DNA of 64,000 bases from Austropuccinia psidii. Lineage: Eukaryota > Basidiomycota > Pucciniomycetes > Pucciniales > Sphaerophragmiaceae. Made by a program: the position numbers and the translations under genes. Of the stretch, positions 9,952-20,923 are shown piece by piece. Each line of letters opens with the position of its first letter. The first letter of the stretch is position 1. The stretch is from assembly GCA_023105745.1 (NCBI GenBank), contig JALGQZ010000002.1, positions 47,466,497-47,530,496 on the forward strand, read 5' to 3'. The notes under the pieces were generated by a model. That model was not told the DNA's origin. It searched no databases and saw only the letters and a list, made by a program, of their open reading frames with translations.

Positions 9952-12588
9952 TCATTGATGAGACTGTTCAGTCCTCCTAGAGGCTCTGAATCTCCTTAAA
10001 TGGAGGTTCCCATCTGGTATGGCATCCTCTGCCAACCATTTGTCTTTGTCAGCTGTCTGGTTCTTGAATCTGACTAGATATTGTCTCTGATCCTTCCCAT
10101 TAAGTCTGATTTTTCTGGCCCTGATGATTTTGCTCACAGGTCCAGGAGAGTCTTCTACTTCCACTATTTCTGGTGGGGTGGTGTTCTTCTTCCTGGAGGG
10201 GAATTTATCCTCCTCTGTTTGGAAGTATGGTTTGACCAGGCTTACTGGAAAGACTGGGTGTTTCCTAGAAAACTCCTCAGTGAGCTTGACCTCTACTGCA
10301 TTCTTCCCTATCAACTTAATGATAGTGAAGGGCCCTACAAATGAGTCTCTCATTTTCTTGGGTCCTTTGAGATTGTTGAAGTTCAGTGTAGACACTAACA
10401 CCTGGTCCCCTTCCTTGAAGTCAGGTTCCATATGTGATTTGTCCCACCTTTGCTTATTATACTCTTTGGCCTCAGCTATGCATTTGGCAGCAGTATCACA
10501 GGCTTTCTTCCACATATCATGGAAGTCTTTGGCTGTGGGGTGGATGGTCAGAAGATTTTTCTTCAAGTGATCCACAGGTAACAGGGGATTCCACCCTTTC
10601 TCTACCAGTGCAGGTGTTTTTCCTGTGGTAGAGTGCTGGCTTGTATTATAAGCCAGTTGGACTGCTGGTAAGAGGGTGACCCAATCATGGGTATATCCCT
10701 CATGGTCCTTGTATTCCATGCCATAGGCACAGAACCTTCTGAGGATGTCCTCCATTGTTTGGATCATCCTCTCAGCTAGGCCATCTGTTTGTGGATGGTA
10801 AGCTGTGGAAAAAGCAAGCTTGGTGCCTAGCATGTCATATAAATTGGTCCAAAATTCAGATGTGAATTTTGGGTCCCTGTCACTAATTATGATCTTAGGG
10901 ACTCCACAGGTGGATATGATGTTATTCCAAAATAACAGAGCAGTGTCCATGGCTGTGTCCTCTTTATGGCATGGTAGACATCTCATGCTCTTGCTGAACC
11001 TATCAACTATGATTAGGCAGGCATTGTAGTTTTCTTTGCCTCCTGGGACAAGTCCTGTGACCCAGTCCATGTTGATGGTTTCCCATGGGTGTTTGGGTTC
11101 TTCTATGTGTTGAAGCAACCCATATTTTTTCCCATGTTTTCTATTTGCCTTTTGGAATCTTTCACAAGTGTTGATGTATTCACTCAACTCTTGCTCCCAC
11201 TTGGGCCACCAAGCTGTGCTTGCTACCCTCTCTTTAGTTTTGTCCTCACTCATGTGTCCCATGTAGGGACAGTCATGGCATTCCTGAAGGATTAAAGAGA
11301 TGTGGTCTCTGTCTATCACTGTGAGTGCACTGGTGTGCTTTTCTCTGTGATAAATCAGGCCATCTATAAGGAAGAATTTATTGTCCTTATAGGCCCTCAA
11401 CCAGGGTTCCTCCAGCTGGGTTTCCAGTTCTGGGCTCCTGTATTTTTGTTGAAGGAGTTGGAGTAGTATGCTACTCTGTTTGTGTTTAGCATAAGATTTC
11501 AGTACTGCATTGAAAAATTCATTGTGAAATTCTGAGGAACTTATTCCCAGTATGGGGGTTTCTGTCCCTTCTGAATCAGTGTTTCCACTGTCAAGGGTAC
11601 CACTCCCTGGTGCCCATTCAGAGAATATGAAGTTTTTCTTCCTATTTATTTCCATAAAATGGATAGGAATTTTTGCAGCAACTTCAGGGTCATAAGCTGG
11701 ATTGCTTTTGACATTGTCCAGTGGCCATCTGCTAAGGCCATCTGCATTGGTATGGCTTTTACCTTCCTTGTATATGATGGTCATGTTCCCTCTATACTTC
11801 TGGATGGCTATTTGCCATCTCAGCATGTGTCTATTAGTAGTCTTCATGTTTAGTAAAGACTTCAAGGCTGTGCAGTCTGTGTATACTTCAAAGACTGCAC
11901 CCTCCAAATAATAATGGAGTTTTTCTAGAGCCCAGACTAGACATAGACATTCTGTCTGGGTGGCCCCATACCTGGCTTCTGAATCTTTCAGCTTCCTGGA
12001 GATGTAACATATTACACCTTCTCTTGGTTCACCATCCACAATTTGTCTTTGGTGAAGGGCTGCTCCCAAGCCTTGGCTGCATGCTGTATCTATATATAAC
12101 TTGAATGGTAGTTCAAAGTCAGGCAAGATGAGCACAGGTGCATTTGTGAGTTCATATTTGATCCTCTCATATGCATCCCTTCTTTCCTTGGTTATTTCAA
12201 AAACTACATCCTTTGAGCATAACTTGTATAAACTACTAGTTATGTGGGCAAAGTTTTTGATGTGGTTTCTATAGTAGCTAGCAAATCCAAGGAAAGATTG
12301 CATCTCTTTGATGTTCTTTGGTACTGTCTTTTGCAGTACTGCTGCTACTTTGTTCTGGTCAATTGCCAGACTAAGGCCTGAGACTTTGTGTCCTAGAGCT
12401 AGTAGCTCTTGTTGGCCAAAATTACACTTTTTAAGTGAAATTTTCAGATTGATGGGTGTACATTTACTTAGCACTCTGTCTATGTATTGTACATGGTCTT
12501 CCCATGTCTCTGAGTATATAATGATATCATCAATATACACTACCATCCAGCCTTCCATTATTTCTTCTTGAAATATGGTGTCCATCAT
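9952..12588 (-). pseudogene. pol of element A: RT C-terminal part, RNase H, integrase, chromodomain
   Basis: 878 codons in the same frame as the two upstream segments, separated from them by a TAA at 12591-12589. The RT active site [12 protein letters not shown] is at about residues 16-27. RNase H follows ([16 protein letters not shown], later VYTDCTAL and NADGLSRW). The integrase zinc domain has H and H but reads CERFQ where the family has C-x2-C, so the fourth zinc ligand is replaced by Phe. The DDE core is intact: MDW near 508, ISDRDPKF near 569, GLAERM near 606. The C-terminus carries a GPF/Y-like segment (DSFVGPFTI) and a chromodomain ([20 protein letters not shown]). The stop lies where relatives have Gln in HF-x-RMMD. 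Chromodomains steer integration to chromatin. Confidence 0.92.
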
Positions 12589-12591
12589 CCT

Positions 12592-14598
12592 TTAGAAGTG
12601 GGCTGGTGCATTATTGATGCCAAATTGCATCCTGGTGTACTCATATATGCCCATATGGCATATAATTCTGAGTAATTTCATGGAGTTTGGTTTGACTCCA
12701 TTTTGGTGGAAGCCCTTCATACAATCCATCTTGGTTATATATTTGGCTTTGGCCAATTTATCCAAGGCATGAGGTATCCTTGGTATAGGATACCTGTCTG
12801 CTTTTGTGTAGTTGTTCAGGGCTCTGAAGTCTCCACACAATCTAGACTTGCCATCATGCCAGGTGATTAGGACAGGAGTGGTGATTTCCACTATTTCATT
12901 ATGTCCAATCTTCCTAATGACATCCATGTCCAGGAGTTCATTGATATGTTTCTCAATCTCTTTCCTGGTCTCCAGACTTGCTGGGTAAGGAGATCTCCTT
13001 AACATGGGTGGATAAGGCCTTTCTACATCCAGATATAGTTCTATATCATGGCCTTTGATTTTGCCTAATGGTTCTTCACCAATGGCAAATGCTGGTCTAT
13101 TCTTCCTCAGCATCTTCAGTAAACTTAGCTTTTGTTTACTGGTGAGGGTAGTGCTGAACTGTCCCTCTCTGAATTCTTTCAGAAGTTCTTCCAGTGGGTC
13201 CTGAGAAGATATCTGGTATATATCAAGAGAAAATTTCTTTTCCTTGTTAGTACCAATGGTAATATGCCTATTTTTACTATTGTAAATATCTATGCCATAC
13301 ATCCTCTGGTAATCTGTTCCCAGTAAAAACCCTTGGATGTGGGCATCTTCAAGCACTACAAACTCTGGGTTGAGTCTGATATTAACTTTTCTGTGGGGTA
13401 TAATTATCTCTTTGATAATTGTCCCAATAGAGGTCATCTTTCCAGATGCACTCTTAAAGTTCTTTGCCCTGGTGGGCAAGAGTTCTTTTTCCCAGTTTGG
13501 GAAGTGGTTATCCAGATAATTTCTGGCCACTATGGAGCAGTGTGCTCCACTGTCAATGATCAGTGGGTGCTGAGCATTGTCAATACATACAGTCATTTTT
13601 GTGGCTGTTCCATGTATATATGCCATTCCTTTGGTTGGTGTAACCAGGAATGTTTGTGCGTCTTGTGTATGTTTACACAAGTTCTTTTTGGCAGTGTCTT
13701 GTGGCATGCCTGCTTCCAACTGTATATCCTGGATTTCTAGTGGGGTTTCCTCTTGGTATTCCACTAGAAATTCCTCTCTTGGGTCTTGATCCTCATCAGA
13801 TGGTTCTCTAATGGCATCACCCATAGAGTCTGATTCAGAATCCTCTGTTGGAGGTTCTTCTTCAGGGACTTTTTCTATAGCATAGACTTTCTTCTTTGCT
13901 TTTGGACAGTTGTTGGCATAGTGGTCTGTTGAACCACAATTGTGACAAGAATTCTTCTTCTTTGCCAATTCTGCCACTCTTTCTCTGGGTTTGTTCACAA
14001 ACTCTACCCTGAAAGGTTGTTTCTCTTTGAAACTATTGCTTCTATATGGGGTGAATTTCCCTATATTAGTCCTTTTCCTTATGTCTTGTAAGGTATTGGC
14101 TATATCATCTAGAGTGCAATTTTGGTTGCATCTGCACTTTACTGCATGCTCTAGTTCTCCTGGCAGTTGTGTCAGAAGTTTATGATTCCTCATTTGAATG
14201 TTCATTTGAGGATCAATGTCTTTAAGTCTTTTAGACTGTCTAAGACACCACTCATATGGATCTTTGTCCACAGAGTATTTGTCATTTTCAAATGACATGG
14301 TCTTTTGCCATATCCAAGTTCCATTACTGTACTTTTGGATTATTTGACTCTTCCACCATGGCCAATTTCTTCTGCCATGGATTTCTTTCATTTCAGTGTA
14401 CCATATACTTGCATGACCTTTAAATGCAGTATTTAGTCTAGCAGTAATCCAGTAATCTGGTATGCTTGGTACATCAATGAAGAGTCCATCAATATAATCT
14501 ATGAGTTCCATATGATCATATTCCCCTGATCCAGAGAATTTGGGCCAGCTTGAGGCCTCAGGAAGCTGTTTCAAGGCTTCCTTCTCTGAATAAGACAT
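12592..14598 (-). pseudogene. gag C-terminal part, zinc knuckle, protease and RT N-terminal part of element A
   Basis: 668 codons, same frame as its neighbours. It starts with capsid-like sequence (SSWPKFSGSGEYDHMELIDY; IWYTEMKEIHGRRNWPWWKS), then a CCHC zinc knuckle CHNCGSTDHYANNC at about residues 218-231, an acidic linker, and an aspartic protease with LIIDSGAHCSIV (Asp-Ser-Gly at about 348-350) and a FLLGTDYQRMYGIDI flap-to-C-terminal block. RT fingers follow (PYPPMLRRSPYPAS, SRLCGDFRALNNYT, DRYPIPRI, ITKMDCMKGFHQ with the first catalytic Asp). It ends at a TAA inside the RT. The next segment upstream is separated by another single stop, so 14598 is probably an internal Met rather than the true start. 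Confidence 0.92.
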
Positions 14599-14613
14599 GC
14601 CATCTCCATCCTG

Positions 14614-15807
14614 TTATTGTGATGGAGATCTTGCCTTATTCAACAACATGGCATCTGGTTTGATGTCATCTGGTTGATATGGATTCTCCATAGCTTGGCC
14701 TTGTGGTTGGGGCTTTAAGCTATGGTAGGCATCAAACAATTTGTTGATGTCTTGGTTCAGACACTCCCTGTCCCTGCTGCTATGGTGTTGTTCTTCAGAG
14801 ACTTGATTCAGTCTTTTGTTGGTTTCTTCAGAGGCTTTGCTCAGTTGAGCATATCCTTCCTGAAGGTTTTTAACTATCTGCTCCAATGAGGCTTGAGTTT
14901 TTCTCATCCTCTCTTGGGCAGCTGCAAATTCTGCAGCCTGCTTTGCAGATTGCTCAGCATATTGGGACATTTGTAACCACAGTGTGTCACTGTTGATGTT
15001 ACTCTCAGATGTGATAATGTTATTTTCAGTCTGAGTGGGGGTAATGTTTCTACTACTAGGACTACTGATTCTAGAGTGGTTTACAACTACTTCTGGTTCT
15101 TGTGTACTTCTTTTACCAAATCTAACAGCTTCTGGATCATGGTGTCTGACTCTTTCCTCCTCTGGTTGAAGGAGGCTTTGTTCTTGCCCTTGTTGCCTTG
15201 TCTTCTCCTGGAAACTTCCTGGAATTGTGAAGAATGGTGATTCTTGGCCACTGATCTTCTGGTTTCTGAATGGTGTGAAGCCACTGGAGAGCTGATTTGG
15301 CTTGCTCCTTGTGAACCTGAAGGAATCTGAGTAGGCCCTGTCTGGGTTAACTGTTCTTCTATAGCTTGGATAATGGCTTGGTTCTCCCTTATCCTCTGTG
15401 CCCTTGCCTCCAGGAGTCTGTGCTTCCTGGTAGGGTTCCAACCCTTGGTGATTACCATAAGGTCCTTGAAGTCTATCTCTTTGAGACAGATCTTCTGGCA
15501 ACTTGATCCCAGTTCTGCCCAGTGAGTTGCTAGGTTGAACCTCTTGTTGTCCATGCTCCATTGAAACAAATCTTTGAGGAGTTGGTGGATTTGAAGAACT
15601 TGATCCATATCCTTCCAGTCCTCTGGTTTGAGGTTTCTGTTGAATTGGAGTGTGAATGGCAAGGTTGATATTATTTCCCTCATTGTTTTGCCATCCACCA
15701 CTGTGTCCAATGTGTCTTCTTTCAGGTCTTCTGGTTCTAGACATTCCTTCTCTATCCTCTGGCTGGTTCCTTTGGAAGCCAAGGTCTCTGAGGTATGCAG
15801 GGGACAT
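14614..15807 (-). pseudogene. gag N-terminal part of element A, with the presumed Gag-Pol start
   Basis: 397 codons in the same frame as the two downstream segments (all first-base coordinates divisible by 3), ended by a TAA 12 nt before the next segment. Together they make one gag-pol frame of about 1950 codons with two nonsense codons. The product is hydrophilic, Gln/Ser/Pro/Arg-rich and likely disordered up to about residue 270. Then comes a probable coiled-coil region (residues about 280-345) rich in Gln, Glu and Ala. The ATG at 15807 lies inside the intron of ORFx and one nucleotide after the TGA that ends the unspliced upstream frame (TGA-T-ATG, 15811-15805). About 720 nt of this segment also code for ORFx in another frame. 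Confidence 0.85.
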
Positions 15808-16156
15808 ATCAGTGTTTGCAAGCAGTCAAAAACTTTATGTTCTTAGGGTATTTACCTTTGACTGTGCCTTGTACAAATTTGTTATCTGCTGATTTGGGCA
15901 GTTTGCCTTTGGAGGTTACAACTGGGTTAATAATTGTAATCTTCCCTGTACAAGTGGTTAAGGTTGGTTTACCTTGTATTGAAGCAGAGTTTTGTGGTTT
16001 TCTACTCCTCTGAGTGGCTATTGGTGTCCACTTCTTGGCTGTAATGAGGCCTTCACTAAGCCTTTTTCCTTTACCCTTGCTGCCCTCTGGTTCTGAGGGT
16101 GTCACTGGTGTGTTGGCCTGTGACTGGGTTTCAAGTGGGATGTAGTTTTCCTCCAC
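15087..16156 (-). CDS. ORFx of element A: spliced protein of 333 aa overlapping gag in another frame
   Basis: Exon 1 is 16156-15856 and exon 2 is 15787-15087. The 68-nt intron 15855-15788 has donor GTAAAT and acceptor CTCAG. Joined length is 1002 nt, exactly 334 codons including the stop, with no internal stop. Exon 1 (MEENYIPLETQSQANTP...) is basic and Thr/Pro/Lys-rich. Exon 2 has an acidic helical start (GTSQRIEKECLEPEDLKED), a Trp/Leu-rich middle (LKPEDWKDMDQVLQIHQLLK), and a basic C-terminus (SRRRQGNKGKNKASFNQRRK) ending in an amphipathic helix. I recognise no domain. It occupies the position of an accessory or RNA-binding protein. Without splicing, exon 1 reads to a TGA at 15811-15809, directly before the gag ATG. 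The same arrangement occurs in elements B and C, which argues against chance. Confidence 0.75.
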
Positions 16157-16732
16157 TGAATCAAAACAGGAAAAAGAGGGCTTATGTCAGTTAAGACTTC
16201 TTAAAAGGCTGGTTTTGCATGTCTAAGAATGGCCTCTGGGCTTGTATATTATTACAGTATGCCCTTGTATAATGACAGTGTAATTGAATCAACAATTTCA
16301 CGTCAAAAATACAGCTTATGGTGTCCTGTCACACTGTTTGTGTGTCAGTATCCCTCAGATACACTTGTGGTTTGCAAGTGTATTCTGTAAAAAGTGGTTT
16401 GTATACAAGTGTTATTGAATTAACAATACACTTGACCATGCCTCAACTGATGGTTTTTCAGTCAGAGGTGTCCTTATTCAGTCAAGAATACAGGACTTTA
16501 TTAGTGGCTTATGTGTTTTTATATGCAAAACACGCCAGAAATAATAAATTACTGTGGGTGTTAACCACGTAAAAAAAATACTCTTATAATATGAGTATAT
16601 AAAAAAAGGTAAAAATATATAAAATATATATATTTAAATAGAAATTACACCTAAAAAGGATAAAACAATGTGTTAATAAGTCATAAAAAAGAGAAAAGAC
16701 TTACTTGTAAGGTCCAAAAAAAGTCAAAAACA
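16157..16732. other. 5' untranslated leader of element A
   Basis: 576 bp between ORFx exon 1 and the PBS. It is AT-rich near the PBS and contains no supportable reading frame on the minus strand. In such elements it would hold the packaging signal; no particular structure was identified. Confidence 0.6.
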
Positions 16733-16749
16733 CGGCCAGGCCCCCAAAA
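16733..16749 (-). other. Primer-binding site of element A
   Basis: Directly inside the 5' LTR the minus strand reads TTTTGGGGGCCTGGCC. Element B has the same tract at the same position (53392-53408), and C a decayed version. The TGG start fits a tRNA 3'-CCA primer, but I cannot name the tRNA. Confidence 0.65.
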
Positions 16750-18179
16750 TGTCAGGATGATACTATGATAAAGGTATAACTAGGCTAATTACAACTTTAA
16801 CTGTGTATGTGACACGACAGAAAATGATTTAAAAAAGATTTATAAAGGTTTATAATAAGATAAAAGGGTTCTACTATTGAGAAATAGTGGTGGTGAGCGC
16901 TATTGAGAACCCTGGGTGCAGGCTTTATCTGTTGGATTACAATAATAAAGTCTACAATAGTTAAAGATTATAATTATACCTGATTATTTAACCAAGAGTA
17001 AAACTGTTTTTGACAGTTTACTACGTAGGTTATTCAAGAGCAGGATGAGGAAAGGCTTTTGGCTGTGAAATGCCCTCCTTTTATCCTGAAATTGAGGTGG
17101 AAAGGCTGCTAGACCTTTCCACGTAGAGGAAGTGAAGATTTTTCACTCTCCATGACAGGCTTGTGGTTTGCAAACAACCTGTATACCCTGTATTGGGCTC
17201 AGATGTGGTTTTGAAACCACATCTGGGCAGTTTTCACCAATACAGGGTGAAAATTTTCATCTGGGGACCTCACAGCCTGATTCTGACGTGTATGATGCGT
17301 AGAATGCTGTACAGAAACTGTATGGGACCCCAGTATTGACTGACATATGAGGTATTAAAGTAAAAACATGCTTCTTCGTCTATTTTACACCTCATATCCA
17401 TGGTTATGGGATATTATCCCATGGTACGGCTGTATCTGACAGCAGGTGGGATTTTGACCTTAAAATGGTCATAACTCTGTCAGTTTTTGAGATATCAAGC
17501 TCAAAGTTGGTTCATTGAATAGCTCTGTATGAGCTCTACATAATGGTACCCAACTTGACATGGTTATCATTAAATATGACAAAGTTATCCCATGTACAAG
17601 TATTTTTGTACATTGGCGTGGTCTGGTCAAAAGCTGTATTAAGCTTGTTTGGCCAATAACTTCTGTTGTAGTTGAGTTATGAGGAAATGGATGGCACCAT
17701 CAGATAGCCCTGATTGTGCTCTTTCCAAAAAGACCCCACTTCAGGTATCTCACACTAAAACTGCAAAAGTTAGATGAGAGGTGAATGTTTTGTTCACCCT
17801 TATTTGGTCTGAATTTGACCATAACTCAAGTAATACTGGTGCTAGCTCAGTTTGGCTGGTACCATTGGATAGCCCTGGCTTAGAGCTTCATTTTTAGTAC
17901 CCATTTGATGGGGTTAAGCCTCTCCTTCTAGATTTTAGATGAGAGGTGAAAATTAAGGTTTATGCTCAGCAATAACTTTGAGCAGGAATAACTTTGTTAT
18001 TTCTTGTCCTATGGTGATGGGACTTATATTTTCAGGAAGAGATGAGTTTCCTCTTTCTTTTGATACTTTTTGAGCTAATTTGGCTCAGTTCCATGTTTTG
18101 GTGGTATTTTGGCTATACCATTGGTTTATGGTATTTTGGCTGTCATGCTTGTGCTCTGGTTTTGAGTCACAGGCTGACA
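16750..18179 (-). repeat. 5' LTR of element A
   Basis: 1430 bp, same length as the 3' copy. It carries the same nested inverted repeats, here at 17185-17196 / 17237-17248 with the inner palindrome between. As the 5' LTR of a minus-strand element it holds the promoter; the start site cannot be read from sequence alone. Confidence 0.95.
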
Positions 18180-18184
18180 TAAGG
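18180..18184. repeat. Target-site duplication TAAGG of element A, right
   Basis: It matches 8493-8497. Confidence 0.9.
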
Positions 18185-18188
18185 CGTG

Positions 18189-18782
18189 GAAATATCACTC
18201 CCCTTTTTTTATCGATTGGACAACTTTTAACTCAGGAAATCAACGTTCAATTTTTAGAAGGAGTCTTCATTTTAAATGACGGGAAAAGGAGGTTTTTTAG
18301 TCATAAAAGGAATTTTTGATGGTCTCTAGAACACAAAGAGAAGGTTGCAGACATCAAACCAGTAACAGCTGATACATATGTGCCTCCAGTAAATTCCTCC
18401 ACTTGACCTGTTCCATCAAAAGATTCTATTACTTTATGGCACCAGAGGATGGGCCACTTGTCAATTAGAAACATTAAAAAATTTCTGAAATTCAATGCCA
18501 TTGATGGTTTTTCTCCTATTGAACTAAATAATGTGGGGATATGTCACCCTTGCTCCATTTCTAAGAGTGAACATAGGCCAATTCAAGCCCCCTTGCAAAA
18601 ACCCATCTCAAACCCAGGTGACATGATATTAGCTGATTTGATGGGTCCTTTACCCCTGAGCATCAATGGTAAAAAATATGCACTGATGATACAAGACTCT
18701 TCTTTAAGGTTGATGGCTTTTATACCATTGCACAGTAAAACAGAAGCCAGGGGTCATCTTCAGACATTGATGACACAATTAA
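18189..18782 (+). pseudogene. copia GAG-pre-integrase domain and start of integrase
   Basis: The translation reads LSIGQLLTQEINVQFLEG near the start (the protease-integrase linker typical of copia). The GAG-pre-integrase zinc region follows: LWHQRMGHLS (18438-18467) then C-x2-C in ICHPCSIS (18538-18561). The integrase core opens with MILADLMGPLPLSINGKKYA, containing the first catalytic Asp (LADLMGP), and SKTEARGHLQTLM. An in-frame TGA near 18402 breaks the linker. The frame is cut at 18782 by the solo LTR. Confidence 0.8.
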
Positions 18783-20923
18783 TGTAAGGTTTGTCTATGA
18801 AACTCTTGATAATAGTAACAATATCAAGAGTACTATGACTGTCCTCAGTAGAAAACATAATATAATAAAATATTATAACCACAAATTTAAATATAATTAT
18901 TGGAAATAATTATGTATAAAAAAATAAATTTAATTATTATTATATAAAATAATAATAATTATAATAAATTATAATTATTGTATTATTGTTATAGTTACTT
19001 AAAATTATAACAATAAGAAGTGTAAAGCTCTTAATGAGACAATTACACATGGAAAATATAAAAATTTAACCACTTATAAATAAAATATGAAACAATTAAA
19101 ACATACACTGTGCAGAAATAATTCTGATAAAAGAATTCTATATAAAAAAACTAATAATAGATAAAAAAGATATAGAATTTTTAGAGAAAACTTACTTATA
19201 ATATAAATTTAATACAACAAGTCAAATACAACAGCTATTATATTAGGTAATTATTATAAGTCAAAAACACACCAAAAATCAATATTTTAAATGATAAAAC
19301 AACTTTTTATGATAAAAAAATATGATTAAAGAGTTTTTGAGAGGAATTTGTGGATTTAAAAGATATTTTAAAGACAATAATTTTATAAAATAAAATATAT
19401 TATAGGTTATTACAACAATAATCTATTTTCTATGATTTTAATTCTTTAATTTAAGATTGATAAAGAATAAAATGCTTAAGAAATACTTTAATAATAAGAT
19501 TTTATATATAATAAAATTCTACCTGTTTAAATGTCTGATATAATTGGATTGATCATTGATGATAGACAAAAACAGTGATGAAAAGACTCTTTTTATGTCT
19601 ACAGAGAAGCTCTCATGATTCAGAATGGATATAAAGGGCGTTCTCAGCTCAAAACTGAAAAGCCATGCTTACAAATAAGGTACTTAGCTTAAGGTAACTT
19701 ATTTTCAATTCCAATTTAAAGTTACCAGTGTTATTCTTAACTCCAGGTAGCTTTAATCTTCATTTAAGTTAATTATTTTAAGTTTTGATATAAAATAAGT
19801 TTATTTATATTAAAGTTCATCACATGAACAAGTTAAAAATAGAGTTACGAGCATAAATCTCTTAAGATCAATTTTGAATTAATTGTTAAAGAAATCTTAA
19901 TTTTCTTTAAGTATAATTAAAAGAGTAAGTTCCCAGGCTAATTACCCAGAAGATCTTTTTATAAAAGATACTTAAAATCTAATTTATAAGTAGATAATAT
20001 TGAATTGTAAGCTGTGTGAAATGTTCAAGCAAATCCATTAAGAATTGCATTTTTAATGAATCTTTGAAGTTATTGCTATTTTTCCATGTAACATAGCAAT
20101 ACACACTAAACCTTAACTTTTGATAAGGTTTTAATGCTTGTAACCTTAAAGTTTTAAGCTTATTTAAGCTTTGACAGGTCTCAAAACTTTAATTTCAAGC
20201 CTGCATATTGGGATTTACCCTTTGGCAGCTTGAAATTCCTGTCCAAATTGGGTTAAAACCAGTTTAAACTTTAAGGTTGGATCAAAGTCCAATTTTAAAG
20301 TTCAAATAAGGTTGAAAATCCTCCAATACAGGTGGAAAACCTTAATTTAATCATTTCAGATCCAAAAAGTTGGGTATCCCAGCTGTGTTTGGTCTTTTTC
20401 CTTTGTCCCACCTTTTTGCATGGATTTTGCCCTTTTATTTATTTAAAGCCATACTATGGCCTTAAACCCTTTTAACTTGAGCTCAGGCAGGATTTACATT
20501 CTGTATGGCAGATCCTTAGCCAATTCAGTAAATATACACAACACCTCAATTTTATAAATTTTGGTAAGTTTGCATTAACATTATGCAGCTTTAAATTTAA
20601 GCTTATTTAAGCTTAAATTTAACAATTTTAAAAAAATGTTAAAAAAGTTACATTAGTACTGTGAGACTCTTAAGTCTTCCAATAACATAAGAAATAAGCC
20701 TTTTTGGGTATAACACCCTATGGGTGTACCCTAGGTCATTTTTGGTGTAGAATCCAAAAATGACATAATATTTATAACTTTGTTTATCCAAAAAACATTA
20801 TACTTATTTCTTCATTATTTTTTATTTTGAATTCAATTGAAAGAGATATTTTAGACTAAATAAACTGTATATAAAGTCATTTGTGGCCTTATGGGTATGG
20901 TATACATACTTCACAGGCTCACC
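18783..20923 (-). repeat. Solo LTR of a B-related family inside copia integrase
   Basis: It starts TGTAAGGTTTGTCTATGAAA and contains AGTACTATGACTGTCCT, matching the start of the LTRs of element B (TGTAAGATGTGTCTATGAAA at 53409). Its last 40 bp align with the LTR B end and finish GGCTCACC, against GGCTCACA in B. Flanks are ATTAA (18778-18782) and ATGAA (20924-20928), a target duplication with one mismatch. It is 2141 bp, somewhat longer than the B LTRs (1854-1907 bp). Element sense is minus, opposite to copia. No internal sequence is left, so LTR-LTR recombination is the likely origin. Confidence 0.85.

Larger units (their letters stand above)
8498..18179 (-). mobile_element. Ty3/gypsy chromodomain LTR retrotransposon, element A, almost intact
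   Basis: Two 1430-bp LTRs (8498-9927 and 16750-18179) begin TGTCAG and end CTGACA. They flank an internal region with PBS, ORFx, gag-pol and polypurine tract, all on the minus strand. A 5-bp target duplication TAAGG lies at 8493-8497 and 18180-18184. By eye I count about 22 differences between the LTRs, roughly 98.5 % identity, so insertion is fairly recent. Damage to gag-pol is limited to two in-frame stop codons and at least one missense change at a zinc ligand. Gene order (gag, PR, RT, RNase H, IN, chromodomain) is that of chromoviruses. It inserted beside a Ty1/copia remnant of opposite orientation. Confidence 0.95.

Noticed and set aside
9790..13789. Numerous plus-strand open frames over element A
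   Set aside because: They are shadows of the minus-strand pol frame and carry no family motifs.
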